In this document: positions 47,269 through 60,851 of the stretch, piece by piece
Layout: each line of letters starts with the position of its first letter
Position numbering within the stretch: position 1 is the stretch's first letter
Source of the DNA: Bradyrhizobium diazoefficiens
Lineage (GTDB): Bacteria > Pseudomonadota > Alphaproteobacteria > Rhizobiales > Xanthobacteraceae
Length of the DNA: 64,000 nucleotides
Assembly: GCF_016616235.1 (NCBI RefSeq)
Contig: NZ_CP067100.1
Span: 6,011,001-6,075,000 of the forward strand
Direction: 5' to 3'
Notes under the pieces: model-generated
What the model was told of the DNA's origin: nothing
Database searches by the model: none
What the model saw: the letters and a program-made list of their open reading frames with translations, nothing else
Program-made: the position numbers and the translations under genes

Positions 47269-48375
47269 ATGCCGATCACTGGACTTTACGGCCCCGACGA
47301 TCTTGCCGGCCGGCCTCAGGGCCAAATCACCACCACTCCCCGCGCCGCGCTGCCGCGCACGGAGCCCGCGCTGCCGATGCCCTCCCTGGAATGGACGGAG
47401 GAGGTTGAGCGCGCCACCGCCCCCCTCTACGAGCGCGTCAAGCACGTGATCCCGCCGATCGAGTGGCCGCTGATGGCGCCGACGATCCACGCGATCAACG
47501 AGCTGAAGCGGGCGCGCGGCGCGGTGATCCTCGCACACAATTACCAGGCGCCGGAGATCTTCCACTGCGTCGCCGATATCGGCGGTGACTCGCTCCAGCT
47601 CGCGGTCGAAGCCACCAAGGTGAAGGCGGACATCATCGTCCAGTGCGGCGTGCATTTCATGGCGGAGACGTCAAAGCTGCTCAATCCTGACAAGACGGTG
47701 CTGATCCCGGATACCCGCGCCGGCTGCTCGCTCGCCGCCAGCATCACCGGTGCCGACGTCCGGCTGCTCCGGGAAAAATTCCCCGGCGTGCCCGTCGTCG
47801 CCTACGTCAACACTTCGGCGGAGGTGAAGGCCGAGGTCGACATCTGCTGCACCTCGTCGAACGCGGTGCAGGTGGTCGAGAGCCTGAACGCGCCGAGCGT
47901 GATCTTCCTGCCCGACCGTTATCTCGCAACCTACGTCGCCTCGAAGACCGACGTGAAGATCATCGCCTGGAAGGGCGCCTGCGAGGTGCACGAGCGTTTC
48001 ACCGGCGCCGAGCTGCGCGGCCTTCGCGACGCCGATCCGTCGGTGCAGATCATCGCACATCCGGAATGTCCGCCTGATGTGCTGGCAGAAGCCGACTTCA
48101 CCGGCTCGACCGCGCACATGATCAACTGGGTCCGCGAGCGGCGGCCGCGACGTCTAGTGATGATCACCGAATGCTCCATGGCCGACAATGTCCGCGCCGA
48201 GCTGCCTGATGTCGAGATGCTGCGCCCCTGCAATCTCTGCCCGCACATGAAGCGCATCACGCTCGCCAACATCCTGGAGAGCCTGCTGACACTCCGCGAG
48301 GAGGTGACGATCGATCCCGCGCTCGCGGAGCGCGCGCGGCGATCGGTCGAGCGGATGATCAATCTGAAAAACTAG
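47269..48375 (+). CDS. nadA: Quinolinate synthase A
   Basis: The 368-residue enzyme condenses iminoaspartate with dihydroxyacetone phosphate to quinolinate using a 4Fe-4S cluster. Conserved signatures include [45 protein letters not shown] and the C-terminal [15 protein letters not shown], which carry the cluster cysteines. The ATG at 47269 follows GGGAGG; an in-frame ATG 13 codons earlier lies inside the dyad. It opens the nadA-nadB-nadC operon. Confidence 0.96.
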   Translation: MPITGLYGPDDLAGRPQGQITTTPRAALPRTEPALPMPSLEWTEEVERATAPLYERVKHVIPPIEWPLMAPTIHAINELKRARGAVILAHNYQAPEIFHCVADIGGDSLQLAVEATKVKADIIVQCGVHFMAETSKLLNPDKTVLIPDTRAGCSLAASITGADVRLLREKFPGVPVVAYVNTSAEVKAEVDICCTSSNAVQVVESLNAPSVIFLPDRYLATYVASKTDVKIIAWKGACEVHERFTGAELRGLRDADPSVQIIAHPECPPDVLAEADFTGSTAHMINWVRERRPRRLVMITECSMADNVRAELPDVEMLRPCNLCPHMKRITLANILESLLTLREEVTIDPALAERARRSVERMINLKN

Positions 48376-48387
48376 CAACAGACACCG

Positions 48388-48526
48388 CTGTCGTCCCGGA
48401 CAAGCGCAGCGCAGATTCGGGACCGATAACCACAGCAAGACGTGTTTGCGAAGACCGGCAACAAGCAGCTTCGCGCAACAAGCTCCGCTGCGGCGTATGA
48501 GTCCCCGCGTTCGCGGGGACGACAGC
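48388..48526. repeat. Dispersed intergenic repeat, family B, inside nad operon
   Basis: CTGTCGTCCCGGACAAGCGC at the left and GCGTTCGCGGGGACGACAGC at the right. It lies between nadA and nadB, so it is a rare case of a repeat inside an operon and could act as a transcript stabiliser or partial terminator. Confidence 0.8.
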
Positions 48527-48545
48527 GGAGCAAATGGAGAAGACG

Positions 48546-50153
48546 ATGGCAAATAACATCCACAATCTCACCCGCACCACCAACGACGTCGTCATCGTCG
48601 GTGGCGGCCTCGCCGGCCTGTTCTGCGCACTCAAGCTCGCGCCGCGCCCAGTGACATTGATCTCGGCGGCGCCGCTCGGACAAGGCGCTTCGTCCGCTTG
48701 GGCGCAAGGCGGCATCGCCGCGGCGGTGGCCGAAGGCGATACAGCGGAAGCGCATGCGGCCGACACCATTGCCGTCGGCGGCGGCATCGTCGATGAGACG
48801 ATCGCGCTCGGCATCGCGCGCGAGGCTGCACCGCGAATCCGCGATCTGCTCGGCTATGGCGTGCCGTTCGACCGCGATCTCGAAGGCCGGCTCGCGGTGG
48901 GGCGGGAAGCTGCGCATTCCGCGCGCCGCATCGTACATGTACGCGGCGATGGCGCCGGTGCCGCGATCATCGCGGCGCTGAGCGAGGCCGCGCGCCGCAC
49001 GCCGTCGATCCGCCTGCTCGAGGGTTTTGTCGCCGAGGCGCTGTTGACGGAGGACGGCGCCGTCACCGGCCTTCAATTGCGCGAGGCCGGCGACCCGGCA
49101 GCACGGCCGGTCCTGCTCGCGTCCCGTGCGGTGGTGCTTGCGACCGGCGGCATCGGCCATCTCTATGCCGCCACCACCAATCCGATCGAGGCCAGCGGCT
49201 CCGGCCTTGCGATCGCCGCGCGCGCTGGCGCTGTCATCGCCGACCCCGAATTCGTGCAGTTCCACCCGACCGCCATCATGGTCGGCCGCGATCCCGCGCC
49301 CCTCGCCACCGAAGCGCTGCGCGGCGAAGGGGCGACGCTGATCAACGGCGATGGCGAGCGCTTCATGGCGGCGCGCCATCCGCTCGCCGAGCTCGCACCG
49401 CGCGACATCGTGGCCCGCGGCGTATTCGCCGAGATCGCGGCCGGGCGCGGCGCGTTCCTCGACGCGCGGGCGGCGCTGGGCGCGCGCTTCGCGGAAAAAT
49501 TCCCGACCGTGCATGCAAGCTGCATTGCCGCCGGCATCGATCCGGCGAGGCAAGCCATCCCGGTCGCGCCGGCTGCGCACTACCATATGGGCGGCATCGC
49601 AGTGGACGAACGCGGCCGCAGCTCGATCGACGGGCTCTGGGCCGGCGGCGAAGTGTCGTCCACCGGCGCGCATGGCGCCAACCGCCTCGCCTCGAATTCG
49701 CTGCTCGAAGCCGTGGTCTATGCCGCACGCATCGCCGATGACATCGCCGGCCGCACCATCCCCTCGCCCGCCCGACTTGCCGATGTGCCGGTGACACAAC
49801 GCGGCGGCGCACCGGATGCAGCTAGCATGGGGCGGCTGCGGGCTACGATGAGCGCCAATGTCGGCGTGATCCGCAACAGTGACGGGCTTGCGGAGGCTGT
49901 GCGCAGCTTCGCCGCGCTCGAGCGCGAAGCAACGAGCATCGCAATCCGCAACATGGCGACGACGGCTCTGCTGGTGGCCACATCCGCCTGGACCCGGCGC
50001 GAGAGCCGCGGCGCGCATTTCCGCTCCGACCACCCCGCGGACGTTCCCGCGCTGGCGCAGCGGACGATGACGACACTCACGGCCGCGCGCGAGGTCGTGG
50101 AGAGCCTGAATGACCGTCCGCTGCCGCGTACCGCAGAGCCCATGATCGCCTGA
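48546..50153 (+). CDS. nadB: L-aspartate oxidase
   Basis: The 535-residue flavoprotein oxidises L-aspartate to iminoaspartate, the NadA substrate. It has the FAD motif [20 protein letters not shown], the [12 protein letters not shown] loop, FVQFHPTA, and the active-site region [16 protein letters not shown], plus [15 protein letters not shown]. The start at 48546 (MANNIH) follows GGAG at 6 nt; another ATG 4 codons upstream is possible. Confidence 0.95.
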   Translation: MANNIHNLTRTTNDVVIVGGGLAGLFCALKLAPRPVTLISAAPLGQGASSAWAQGGIAAAVAEGDTAEAHAADTIAVGGGIVDETIALGIAREAAPRIRDLLGYGVPFDRDLEGRLAVGREAAHSARRIVHVRGDGAGAAIIAALSEAARRTPSIRLLEGFVAEALLTEDGAVTGLQLREAGDPAARPVLLASRAVVLATGGIGHLYAATTNPIEASGSGLAIAARAGAVIADPEFVQFHPTAIMVGRDPAPLATEALRGEGATLINGDGERFMAARHPLAELAPRDIVARGVFAEIAAGRGAFLDARAALGARFAEKFPTVHASCIAAGIDPARQAIPVAPAAHYHMGGIAVDERGRSSIDGLWAGGEVSSTGAHGANRLASNSLLEAVVYAARIADDIAGRTIPSPARLADVPVTQRGGAPDAASMGRLRATMSANVGVIRNSDGLAEAVRSFAALEREATSIAIRNMATTALLVATSAWTRRESRGAHFRSDHPADVPALAQRTMTTLTAAREVVESLNDRPLPRTAEPMIA

Positions 50154-50162
50154 AGGAAGCCG

Positions 50163-51041
50163 ATGATGACCCCGACCTCCCTGCTCTATCCCGACGCCTT
50201 CCTCTCGCCGCTCGCGATCGACGAAGCCGTACAGCGCGCGCTGGCGGAGGACCTCGGCCGCGCCGGCGATATCACCTCGCTCGCGACAATTCCCGAAGCG
50301 ACCAAGGCGCAGGCCATCCTGGTCGCACGCCAGTCCGGCGTGATCGCCGGATTGCCGCTGGCGCTGGCAACCCTGCAAAAGCTCTCCTCCGACATCGAGG
50401 TGCGCGCCCATGTCCGCGACGCCGCGCGCGTTACGCGCGGGCAGCATGTGCTGACGATCTCCGGCCCTGCGCGCGCCATTCTCGCGGCGGAGCGGACCGC
50501 GCTGAATTTCGTCGGCCGCCTCTCGGGCATCGCGACGCTCACGGCCGACTACGTCGCGCGCACCGAAGGCACCAAGATGCGCATCTGCTGCACGCGCAAG
50601 ACCACGCCGGGATTGCGCGCGCTGGAGAAATACGCGGTGCGCTGCGGCGGCGGCTTCAACCACCGCTTCGGTCTCGACGATGCGATCCTGATCAAGGACA
50701 ACCACATCGCCGTCGCCGGCGGCATCGGTGCGGTGCTGGAGCGCGCCCGTGCCCATGGCGGCCATCTCGTCAAGATCGAGATCGAGGTCGATACGCTGGC
50801 GCAATTGCGCGAGGTGCTCGACAGCGGAATGGCCGACGCGGTGCTGCTCGACAATATGGACCTTGCGACGCTGCGCGAGGCAGTGCGGATGAATGAGGGA
50901 CGCCTCAAGCTCGAGGCATCCGGCGGCGTCACACTGGACTCGATCGCGGCGATCGCAGCGACGGGTGTCGATTACGCCTCGGCGGGTGCACTGACGCATT
51001 CGGCGCCGAATTTCGACTGCGCGCTGGATATCGAGGCGTGA
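50163..51041 (+). CDS. nadC: Quinolinate phosphoribosyltransferase
   Basis: The 292-residue enzyme converts quinolinate and PRPP to nicotinate mononucleotide. Family marks are [60 protein letters not shown] and [20 protein letters not shown]. It starts 9 nt after nadB, completing the de novo NAD pathway. Confidence 0.96.
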   Translation: MMTPTSLLYPDAFLSPLAIDEAVQRALAEDLGRAGDITSLATIPEATKAQAILVARQSGVIAGLPLALATLQKLSSDIEVRAHVRDAARVTRGQHVLTISGPARAILAAERTALNFVGRLSGIATLTADYVARTEGTKMRICCTRKTTPGLRALEKYAVRCGGGFNHRFGLDDAILIKDNHIAVAGGIGAVLERARAHGGHLVKIEIEVDTLAQLREVLDSGMADAVLLDNMDLATLREAVRMNEGRLKLEASGGVTLDSIAAIAATGVDYASAGALTHSAPNFDCALDIEA

Positions 51042-51051
51042 GGCGGTCTAC

Positions 51052-51186
51052 TCCCTCGCCCCGCGCTTGCGGGGAGAGGGTTGGGGTGAGGGGCTGCCTC
51101 CGCAAAGATGATGAGAATTGAATTCGCGGAGAGTCCCCCTCACCCGCCGCTTCGCGGCGACCTCTCCCCGCAAGCGGGGCGAGGTA
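51052..51186. repeat. Dispersed intergenic repeat, family A
   Basis: CTCGCCCCGCGCTTGCGGGG, GGTGAGGGG, CCCCCTCACCCGCCGCTTCG and GACCTCTCCCCGCAAGCGGG. It fills the gap between convergent nadC and the SleB gene. Confidence 0.85.
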
Positions 51187-51192
51187 AGAGTC

Positions 51193-52671
51193 CTACCTTC
51201 GCTCGCTCACGCCCATCTCGGCGGAGCTCTTGGCTTCCTGCGCGAGTTCGGCCGATAGCGCGGCCGTTTGCGCCGGGGTGCCCCAGCTCGGTTCCTCGCT
51301 GCCGTCGCCCCAAGCGCGCGGGCGGTAGAAGGTGTGCACGCCGGTCCTGTACATCTTCTTCATCTCGGCAACCCAGGACGGACGCACCCAGTAAGCGTGG
51401 TAGTGCGTGGACTTGCCGACCTCGGGCAGCCAGATCTGGCCGTCGAGCATCGCCTTCGCGATCTTCTTGGCGCGGTCCCACATCTCGGGCTCGCGGATCA
51501 CGTCGGGATTGTTGTCGCAGGCGAAGGTGAACTGGCAGGCGAAGTGCCGATACTTGTTCTGGTAGACCACGCCGCACACGGTGTCCGGATATTTGCCGGA
51601 GAACACGCGGTTCATCACGACCTGTGCGACCGCCATCTGGCCGCGCACGGCCTCGCCGCGGGATTCGAAGTAGATCGCTTCGGCGAGACACTTCTCCGAC
51701 TTCGCGCGCGACTTGCCGTCGAGCGCGAGCCGTTCCGCCGGCGATCTGGCGCGCTGGTTGTCGGCGTTGACCTCGCCCTTCGGCGCGATGCTCTCGCCGC
51801 TTTCGATGTCCTTGGCGATCTCTTCGGTCGGCGGCGTCAGCGAGGCTGTCACCTTCATGTCAGGGTCGGGCATCACGATCAGCGGCTCGGCGCCGGGCTG
51901 CCAGCTCTCGATGCTCTCGAGATTGCCGCCGAGCGAGGAGCTGCCGAAGAACAGGTTCGAGGTCTTGACGCTGAAGGGATCGCGCGGCGGTGCAGCCGGA
52001 AGCGTCGCCTGCTTCAGCGCTTCGAGCGGCTGGACCGCAAACGAACGCGCGCTGTCGCTGGCCTTTGGCGGATTGGTGTATTGCGGCAGCGGCGGCGCGC
52101 GCAGCGCTTCGGCGAGCTCCGGATCGAGCGCAGCTGCGGACTCCGGCGACATCGCTTGCGGCATGGCTTGCGACGTTGCTTGCGGCAATGCGGCGGTCTT
52201 GGCGCCGAACACCGAGCTGTTCGAAGTCGCCGGATCTTCCTGGGCGGGTGCCGCGGCCGGCGCTGCCGTCTCCGGTGCCTGCGTAGGCGCGACGATGGCG
52301 AGGCGATCGCCCTTCAGCGAGCGATCGACCTTGGGAAAATCGGCGGCCTGGTAGCGCGGCGGCGCCTGCAGCGCCGGATTGCGGGCAATCGCGCCGGTGA
52401 CATCGCGGCCGTCGAGGCTCGCGAGGCGAACCATCGCGCTCTGCGGCGCCGACGTGCCGATGGGACGGGAAAAACTGTAGGTCGCGAGCTGGATCGAGGA
52501 CGCTGCGGAAAACACCTGCTTCTGCCAGCGCTCGGCGACGCCAGGCTGGCGCGCCAGCAGGGAGGCAATGTCCTGATAGCCGGTCTCTCTCGGCATCAAT
52601 GCGAAGATGCAGAGACCGATTCCGAAGGACGCGAACCGCGCGCCCTTCGGATGGTTACGCAACACTGACAT
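51193..52671 (-). CDS. SleB-type cell wall hydrolase
   Basis: The 492-residue protein has an N-terminal hydrophobic anchor (about residues 12-26), a long Ala/Pro-rich region of low complexity (about 90-330), and a C-terminal Hydrolase_2/SleB domain with CLAEAIYFESRGEAVRGQMA and YHAYWVRPSW. Such proteins in Rhizobiales are predicted lytic transglycosylases. The glutamate in YFESRGE is the likely catalytic residue. The start at 52671 is the Met before VLRNH; upstream GTGs are possible. Confidence 0.87.
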   Translation of the reverse strand: MSVLRNHPKGARFASFGIGLCIFALMPRETGYQDIASLLARQPGVAERWQKQVFSAASSIQLATYSFSRPIGTSAPQSAMVRLASLDGRDVTGAIARNPALQAPPRYQAADFPKVDRSLKGDRLAIVAPTQAPETAAPAAAPAQEDPATSNSSVFGAKTAALPQATSQAMPQAMSPESAAALDPELAEALRAPPLPQYTNPPKASDSARSFAVQPLEALKQATLPAAPPRDPFSVKTSNLFFGSSSLGGNLESIESWQPGAEPLIVMPDPDMKVTASLTPPTEEIAKDIESGESIAPKGEVNADNQRARSPAERLALDGKSRAKSEKCLAEAIYFESRGEAVRGQMAVAQVVMNRVFSGKYPDTVCGVVYQNKYRHFACQFTFACDNNPDVIREPEMWDRAKKIAKAMLDGQIWLPEVGKSTHYHAYWVRPSWVAEMKKMYRTGVHTFYRPRAWGDGSEEPSWGTPAQTAALSAELAQEAKSSAEMGVSERR

Positions 52672-52970
52672 CGATACGCTCACGCAACGCTTACGCCCGT
52701 TCCGATCGAACCCAGTACATCCGTGCAATTCGATCTTTATCGTGAGTAACTAATTTAGGTTGCCGGGGCGTTAACCGGCGTTGCGCGCGCGGCACACTCA
52801 AGCGATTGCAGGTGTTTTCACGGAGCGATGATGCGCGTTGGTAAATGCCGCCTCACGTGAAACGGTAAACAATCGGTCAACGCGTATGGTGAAGGAACTC
52901 TTGCTGAGAGTTCTTGCGCGTACGTATCATTACGGGACGCGTGAGTTTGCGCTGCTGCGACGCCAAGCCG
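52672..52970. other. Intergenic region upstream of SleB gene
   Basis: This stretch holds no clear gene. A frame from 52886 (MVKELLLRVLARTYHYGTRE) reads into the neighbouring repeat and has no convincing start signal, so it was not called. Confidence 0.5.
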
Positions 52971-53076
52971 TGTCATGTCCCGGCTTGACCGGGGCACCCA
53001 GGGCTGCGGCTTCTCGATTTATTCATGCCCCTCTCGGAGTACTGGATCGCCCGGTCAAGGCCGGACGATGACAGCG
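52971..53076. repeat. Dispersed intergenic repeat, family B
   Basis: TGTCATGTCCCGGCTTGACC at the left and GGCCGGACGATGACAGCG at the right, with GTACTGGATCGCCCGGTCAA inside, form the usual family B inverted layout. Confidence 0.8.
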
Positions 53077-53133
53077 AGTGTGTGGCGACATGCGCTCGCA
53101 ATGACGATGGGATGTAGCGGAGCGCAAAATGAA

Positions 53134-53158
53134 AGAGGCGGGGTTTGGCCCCGCCTCT
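53134..53158 (-). terminator. Rho-independent terminator of ppdK
   Basis: AGAGGCGGGG TTTGG CCCCGCCTCT forms a perfect 10-bp stem with a 5-nt loop. On the minus strand it is followed by TTCATTTTGC, and it lies 24 nt after the ppdK stop. Confidence 0.85.
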
Positions 53159-53181
53159 CTCAACTCAAACTGCGCTTCGCC

Positions 53182-56118
<2,937 letters not shown>

Positions 56119-56214
56119 AGCTTGCACACAACCTGCGAGAGGGAGGGGAAATTGCGGGCCTTACACCACTTTGAGCGGGCCCGCGCAAGTCGAAGAGTTC
56201 CGGAAAATGAAGGC

Positions 56215-56370
56215 CTAGAGATGGAGCCACTTCAACAATCCGAGCCCGATCGCACCATTGATGATGAGAAAGATCGCGACGATCAGGTTGAGCAGGCGCG
56301 GCATGATCAGGATGAGCACGCCCGCAAGCAGCGACAGAAGCGGCGAGATGTGGGCGACAGTGATGTGCAT
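56215..56370 (-). CDS. DUF3096 small membrane protein (51 aa)
   Basis: The product starts MHITVAHISPLLSLLAGVLI and ends GLLKWLHL, with two hydrophobic helices (about 9-24 and 27-47) and the central PRLLNLIVAIFLI. This matches the DUF3096 family of two-helix membrane proteins of unknown function. A GGAAAG site precedes the ATG. It lies upstream of ppdK on the same strand, 96 nt before the ppdK start. Confidence 0.85.
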   Translation of the reverse strand: MHITVAHISPLLSLLAGVLILIMPRLLNLIVAIFLIINGAIGLGLLKWLHL

Positions 56371-56592
56371 GAAATGTCTTTCCGGGGACTGAGGCGAATC
56401 GCGGCCGGATCATAGCGGACCGGGTTCCGCGCGTAGAGACGCACCAGCGCCGATTGGGTTCCCGGCTTCGCGAAATCTGCCTGAAAATGCCACGAATGCG
56501 GCAAGCCATTTTCCGGAACATCGCGCGCGTCGCAGCATTGGCAACCGGTCGCGCCACTGGCGCTTCCCGAAAACTTCTCGAAGGAGCTTTGC

Positions 56593-56946
56593 ATGCGGAA
56601 CAGGATTCTTGCTCTTGCAGCGCTTGCGGCCGCGATCGGTTCGCCTTTGGCGGCGCAGGCGCAAAGCGGTGTCACGGTGGGACGTGCGCCGGCCGTGGTC
56701 GACAGCGAGCCGACGATTGCGGTCGAGCAGCGACCGGCTTTCCGTGACTATGTCGTCGAACAACGTGTGCCGGCCTTCCGCATTCCGGATCGCGTGGTGG
56801 TCGGTGCCACCTTACCTGAGACCGGCATCACCTATTATGACGTGCCGCAACGTTTCGGCGCCACGACCTATCGCTACACCGTCGTGAACGGCGAGACCGT
56901 GCTGGTCGAGCCGCGCTCGCGCCGCATCGTCGAGGTACTGGACTAA
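56593..56946 (+). CDS. DUF1236 periplasmic protein
   Basis: The 117-residue product has a signal peptide (MRNRILALAALAAAIGSPLA, cleavage near AQA-Q) and a C-terminal DUF1236 domain with ITYYDVPQRFGATTYRYTVV and NGETVLVEPRSRRIVEVLD. Function is unknown; these proteins are common in Bradyrhizobiaceae. A GAAGGAG ribosome binding site precedes the start. Confidence 0.88.
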   Translation: MRNRILALAALAAAIGSPLAAQAQSGVTVGRAPAVVDSEPTIAVEQRPAFRDYVVEQRVPAFRIPDRVVVGATLPETGITYYDVPQRFGATTYRYTVVNGETVLVEPRSRRIVEVLD

Positions 56947-57073
56947 AGCGCAATGCGATTAGGATGAATCGCCATCGCGCTTTGGCTCTTTGTTTGAGCA
57001 TGACCTTTCCGGAAAACCGCTGCGCACTTTTCCGGATCATGCCTTAGAGCTCAACCCGACACGAGTTCAGCTC
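56947..57073. other. Intergenic region after DUF1236 gene
   Basis: It holds the family D repeat and, further right, the sequence leading into the candidate small RNA. No gene is seen. Confidence 0.5.
56998..57042. repeat. Dispersed short palindromic repeat, family D
   Basis: GCATGACCTTTCCGGAAAAC and TTTTCCGGATCATGC form an inverted repeat around CGCTGCGCAC. The pattern is widespread between genes in Rhizobiales. It may end transcription of the DUF1236 gene. Confidence 0.75.
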
Positions 57074-57168
57074 GATGTCCGGCGCGCCACATCAATCAGG
57101 CTGGCGCGAGCAGTGTAATCGGACATCAGGCCCCGCCCGGTCTTCCCCCCGCCGGGCGGGGCTTTTTT
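57074..57168 (+). ncRNA. Candidate structured small RNA with terminator
   Basis: The stretch contains nested perfect stems. GATGTCCG (57074-57081) pairs with CGGACATC (57120-57127); inside it CGCGCCA (57083-57089) pairs with TGGCGCG (57102-57108). Three nt later comes a strong terminator stem (57130-57162) and six T's. No protein gene is close upstream or downstream on this strand, and the stems would make a compact RNA of about 95 nt. A promoter was not identified. It could also be a decayed element, but the perfect pairing suggests selection. Confidence 0.65.
57130..57168 (+). terminator. Rho-independent terminator of the candidate sRNA
   Basis: GCCCCGCCCGG (57130-57140) pairs fully with CCGGGCGGGGC (57152-57162), followed by TTTTTT. 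Confidence 0.88.
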
Positions 57169-57169
57169 C

Positions 57170-57286
57170 TCGTGTCGCGGGCAAGCGAAGCGCGACCCGG
57201 GATCCAGAAGCTGTGAGCACGAGGCGGCATGGGCCCGGCTCTGCAGCGCACCGCCAAGAGGCGCTGCGCTGCGTCCCGGGCAGGAG
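57170..57286. repeat. Dispersed intergenic repeat, diverged family B
   Basis: CGTGTCGCGGGCAAGCGAAG at the left and CGCTGCGCTGCGTCCCGGGC at the right, with GACCCGGGATCCAGAAG inside, look like a diverged family B copy next to the glyS stop. Confidence 0.55.
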
Positions 57287-57287
57287 A

Positions 57288-59387
57288 TCAATCCTGGATC
57301 TTCGAGAAATCCGCCACCGCACGTGTGGCGCTGCGGATCTCGTTCAGCAGCTTCAGGCGGTTCTCGCGCACCTTCGCATCCTCGTCGTTGACGCGAACCT
57401 TGTCGAAGAACGCATCGACCGGCGGACGCAGCTTTGCCATCGCGCTCATCGCAGCCGCGAAATCTTCCTTCGCAACGGCTGCGCTTGCTTCGGTCTTCAC
57501 CTCGCCGATCGCCTTCGCCAGCGCCTTCTCCTCAACGAGACTGTAGAGCGCAGCATCCGGCGCGCCGTCGAACGTGCGCTTGTCCTTCTTCTCCTCGATC
57601 GAGAGGATGTTGCCGGCGCGCTTGGTGCCGGCGAGCAGGTTCTTGCCGTCGTCGCTCTCGAGGAATTTGCCGAGCGCCTCGACACGGCGGACGATCATCA
57701 AGAGGTCGTCCTGGCCGCCAAGCGCGAACACGGCATCGACGAGATCGTGACGCGCGCCCTGCTCGCGGAGCTGGACCTTGAGGCGGTCGGCGAAGAAGGC
57801 AAGCAGATCGTTCGGCAGCTTTTTCATGTCAGCCGGCTTCACCGACAAGCCGGTGAGTGCCGACCCCGCCACGTTCATGAGCGACAGACGCAGCGCGTTC
57901 TCGGCGATCAGCCGAATGACGCCCAATGCCGAACGACGCAGCGCATACGGATCCTTGCTGCCCGTCGGCTTCTCGTCGATGGCCCAGAAGCCAACCAGCG
58001 TGTCGATCTTGTCCGCGAGCGCCACCGCCACGCTGATCGGATCGGTCGGCACGCGATCGGTCGGCCCCTGCGGCTTGTAGTGCTCCTCGCAGGCAGCAGC
58101 GACCGAGGCATCCTCGCCCTGGGCCAGTGCATAATACTTGCCCATCAGGCCCTGCACTTCCGGAAACTCACCAACGACTTCCGTCAGCAGATCCGCCTTG
58201 GCCAGATGCGCGGCGCGCGTCGCCTTGGCGACGTCAGCGCCGACCAGCGGCGCGATCTCGGCGGCGAGGCGCTCGATGCGCTTGATACGCTCCGCCTGCG
58301 TCCCGAGCTTCTCGTGAAACACGATCTGCTCGAACTTCGGCAGCCGATCCTCGAGCTTCGTCTTCAGGTCCGTCTCGTAGAAGAACTTCGCATCCGACAG
58401 GCGCGGACGGATCACGCGCTCATTGCCTGATACGATGACCTTGCCGCCGTCGGCCGCCTCGATATTGGCGGTGAGGACGAACTTGTTGGTCAGCTTCCCG
58501 GTTTTGGGATCCCTAACCACAAAACACTTCTGGTTGTTGCGGATGGTGGCGCGGATCACCTCGTCCGGGATCGCGAGATATTCTTCCTCGAACGATCCCA
58601 TCATGACGACGGGCCATTCGACGAGGCCCGAGACCTCGTCCAGCAGCACCTGATCCTCGACCAGCTCGAAACCTTGCGCGAAGGTCAGCTCCTTGGCATC
58701 GGCGAAGATGATGTCCTTGCGCGTCTGCGGATCGAGGATGACTTTTGCGGCCTTCAGCTTGGCTTCGTAGTCCTCGAAACGACGCACTGAAATCGCAGCC
58801 GGCGCCATAAAGCGATGGCCGTACGTGGTCTGGCCGGCCTCGATGCCGTCGACCTCGAACTTCACCACATCGGGCTCTTCAGTCTCCATCCCGAACGTCG
58901 CAGTGATCGCGTGCAGCGGACGCACCCAGCTCAGCGAGCCCGGCTTGCCGGAGCGCGCGCCCCAGCGCATCGATTTCGGCCAGGGGAAGGTGCGGATGAT
59001 GACAGGCAGGATTTCCGCCAGCACCTCGATCGCATCGCGGCCGGGCTTTTCGATCAGGCCGATGTAGAAGTCGCCCTTGGGGTCGCGCTGGATCTTGGCC
59101 TCCTCGAGCGATTTCAGACCCGTCGCCTTCAGAAAGCCCTGCACGGCCGCATCGGGCGCGCCGATCTTGGGGCCGCGGCGCTCGGTCTTGAGGTCAGGCT
59201 GGCGCGCCGGGATTCCGTGCACGGTGAGCGCGAGGCGGCGCGGCGTCGCGAACGCTTTCGCGCCCTCATAGACGAGGCCTTCGGCGACGAGCTTGTCTGT
59301 GACCATGCGGCGCAGATCGTCGGCCGCCTTGGCCTGCATGCGCGCGGGGATTTCTTCCGAGAACAGTTCAAGCAAAAGATCGGGCAT
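57288..59387 (-). CDS. glyS: Glycyl-tRNA synthetase beta subunit
   Basis: This 699-residue subunit of the alpha2beta2 glycyl-tRNA synthetase binds tRNA-Gly and supports editing. It begins [20 protein letters not shown], the family signature, and has WPKSMRWG and the C-terminal DALR-type region ([20 protein letters not shown]). Its ATG overlaps the glyQ stop by 1 nt (TGATG). The pair forms the bacterial heterodimeric type. Confidence 0.97.
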   Translation of the reverse strand: MPDLLLELFSEEIPARMQAKAADDLRRMVTDKLVAEGLVYEGAKAFATPRRLALTVHGIPARQPDLKTERRGPKIGAPDAAVQGFLKATGLKSLEEAKIQRDPKGDFYIGLIEKPGRDAIEVLAEILPVIIRTFPWPKSMRWGARSGKPGSLSWVRPLHAITATFGMETEEPDVVKFEVDGIEAGQTTYGHRFMAPAAISVRRFEDYEAKLKAAKVILDPQTRKDIIFADAKELTFAQGFELVEDQVLLDEVSGLVEWPVVMMGSFEEEYLAIPDEVIRATIRNNQKCFVVRDPKTGKLTNKFVLTANIEAADGGKVIVSGNERVIRPRLSDAKFFYETDLKTKLEDRLPKFEQIVFHEKLGTQAERIKRIERLAAEIAPLVGADVAKATRAAHLAKADLLTEVVGEFPEVQGLMGKYYALAQGEDASVAAACEEHYKPQGPTDRVPTDPISVAVALADKIDTLVGFWAIDEKPTGSKDPYALRRSALGVIRLIAENALRLSLMNVAGSALTGLSVKPADMKKLPNDLLAFFADRLKVQLREQGARHDLVDAVFALGGQDDLLMIVRRVEALGKFLESDDGKNLLAGTKRAGNILSIEEKKDKRTFDGAPDAALYSLVEEKALAKAIGEVKTEASAAVAKEDFAAAMSAMAKLRPPVDAFFDKVRVNDEDAKVRENRLKLLNEIRSATRAVADFSKIQD

Positions 59388-60322
59388 CAGGCCGCTCCGC
59401 CCGCTTCAGTGTGGATCCAGGCCTCGCCGCAGGCTTTTGCCAATTCGCGCACGCGCAGGATGTAGCTCTGCCGTTCCGTCACCGAGATCACGCCGCGCGC
59501 GTCGAGCAGATTGAAGACGTGGCTGGCCTTGATGCACTGGTCGTAGGCCGGCAGCGCCATCAGATGCTCTTCGCGGTTGCCCTCTTTCCATCCTGCGTCG
59601 AGGTATTTCCGGCACGCCGCCTCGGCCATCTTGAACTGGTCAAACAGCATTGCGGTGTCGGCATATTCAAAATTGTGCCGCGAATATTCCTGCTCGGCTT
59701 GCAGGAAGACGTCGCCATAGGTGACCTTCTGATCGCCCTCGCGGCCGTTGAAGTTGAGATCATAGACGCGGTCGACGCCCTGCACATACATCGCGAGACG
59801 TTCGAGCCCGTATGTGAGCTCGCCCGCCACCGGCGCGCATTCGAAGCCGGCGACCTGCTGGAAGTAGGTGAACTGGCTGACTTCCATGCCGTCGCACCAG
59901 CACTCCCACCCCAAACCCCAGGCGCCCAGCGTCGGGCTCTCCCAATCGTCCTCGACGAAGCGAATGTCGTGCACGGCGGAATCGATGCCGATCGCGGCGA
60001 GCGACTTCAGGTATAGCTCCTGAAGGTTCGGCGGCGACGGCTTCATGATCACCTGGAACTGGTAGTAGTGCTGCATGCGGTTCGGGTTCTCGCCGTAGCG
60101 GCCGTCCTTGGGCCGGCGCGAGGGCTGCACATAGGCCGCGTTCCAGGGTTTTGGCCCGAGCGCGCGTAGTGTGGTGGCCGGATGGAAGGTGCCCGCGCCC
60201 ATCTCCATGTCGTAGGGCTGCAGGATCACGCAGCCCTGCTCGGCCCAGAACCGCTGGAGCGCGAGGATAAAACCCTGGAACGAGCGTTCCGGGCGCATAT
60301 GGGCGGGCAATGAGGCGTCCAT
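59387..60322 (-). CDS. glyQ: Glycyl-tRNA synthetase alpha subunit
   Basis: This 311-residue class II subunit carries the catalytic core, with [40 protein letters not shown], and motif 2/3 regions [20 protein letters not shown]. The start at 60322 ([15 protein letters not shown]) is chosen over a long upstream extension that would run through a family A repeat. It is translationally coupled to glyS. Confidence 0.96.
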   Translation of the reverse strand: MDASLPAHMRPERSFQGFILALQRFWAEQGCVILQPYDMEMGAGTFHPATTLRALGPKPWNAAYVQPSRRPKDGRYGENPNRMQHYYQFQVIMKPSPPNLQELYLKSLAAIGIDSAVHDIRFVEDDWESPTLGAWGLGWECWCDGMEVSQFTYFQQVAGFECAPVAGELTYGLERLAMYVQGVDRVYDLNFNGREGDQKVTYGDVFLQAEQEYSRHNFEYADTAMLFDQFKMAEAACRKYLDAGWKEGNREEHLMALPAYDQCIKASHVFNLLDARGVISVTERQSYILRVRELAKACGEAWIHTEAGGAA

Positions 60323-60410
60323 CGTCAGATCAGGCTCTCGCGGGGGTTTTGAATCGCGCGGGACCGTATCGACGGCGGGGTGGGAATCAAGGCAAAGGGG
60401 CGGGCTTCTC

Positions 60411-60535
60411 ACTCTCCCACTTGCTTGCGGGAGAGGTCGGCGCGTTGCGCCGGGTGAGGGGCTCTGTCCTCTGGGGCGGTCTCGCCAGAGGAGAGACCCC
60501 CGCCCCAGCCCTCCCCGCAAGCGGGAGAGGGAGCG
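60411..60535. repeat. Dispersed intergenic repeat, family A
   Basis: CTCTCCCACTTGCTTGCGGG, GCCGGGTGAGGGGCT and CCCTCCCCGCAAGCGGGAGA. A diverged copy between glyQ and the small membrane protein gene. Confidence 0.8.
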
Positions 60536-60555
60536 CACCTTGCGCGCGGCGAGTG

Positions 60556-60747
60556 CTAACCCGGCCTATAAGCTCCGGTCACGGGGTCACGCTTCAGCGT
60601 CTGGATGTCCCCCATATGGGCGGCCTCGGCGACGCGCGACAGGCGCATCTCCTCCAGCTCCTGGTTGATCCTGACGGCGGTCTTGTAGGCCCAGCGGACC
60701 ACGGCAAGCCCGCCCAGCACGCCCGCGAAAGCGACGAACGGCGGCAT
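60556..60747 (-). CDS. Small membrane protein (63 aa)
   Basis: The product has one N-terminal membrane helix (about residues 3-19: [19 protein letters not shown]) and a charged C-terminal tail with [20 protein letters not shown] and [14 protein letters not shown]. It looks like a conserved Rhizobiales anchor protein of unknown function. The tail motif [10 protein letters not shown] appears in several such proteins from memory. Confidence 0.72.
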   Translation of the reverse strand: MPPFVAFAGVLGGLAVVRWAYKTAVRINQELEEMRLSRVAEAAHMGDIQTLKRDPVTGAYRPG

Positions 60748-60851
60748 CGGTCGATCCTTGTTGAGTGCTCAGCCCCCACGCGCATATTCGCGCACTCCGG
60801 GCCGCGCCGCAATTGGCTCGGCCCGGACCAAATGGCGCGGGAGGGCCGTGC

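Noticed and set aside
48372..50999. An 875-codon open frame antisense to nadB-nadC
   Set aside because: Same reason: antisense of two well-recognised enzymes, with no domain and no start signal.
52886..53071. Short frame MVKELLLRVLARTYHYGTRE
   Set aside because: The second half is read from a family B repeat and there is no clear ribosome binding site.
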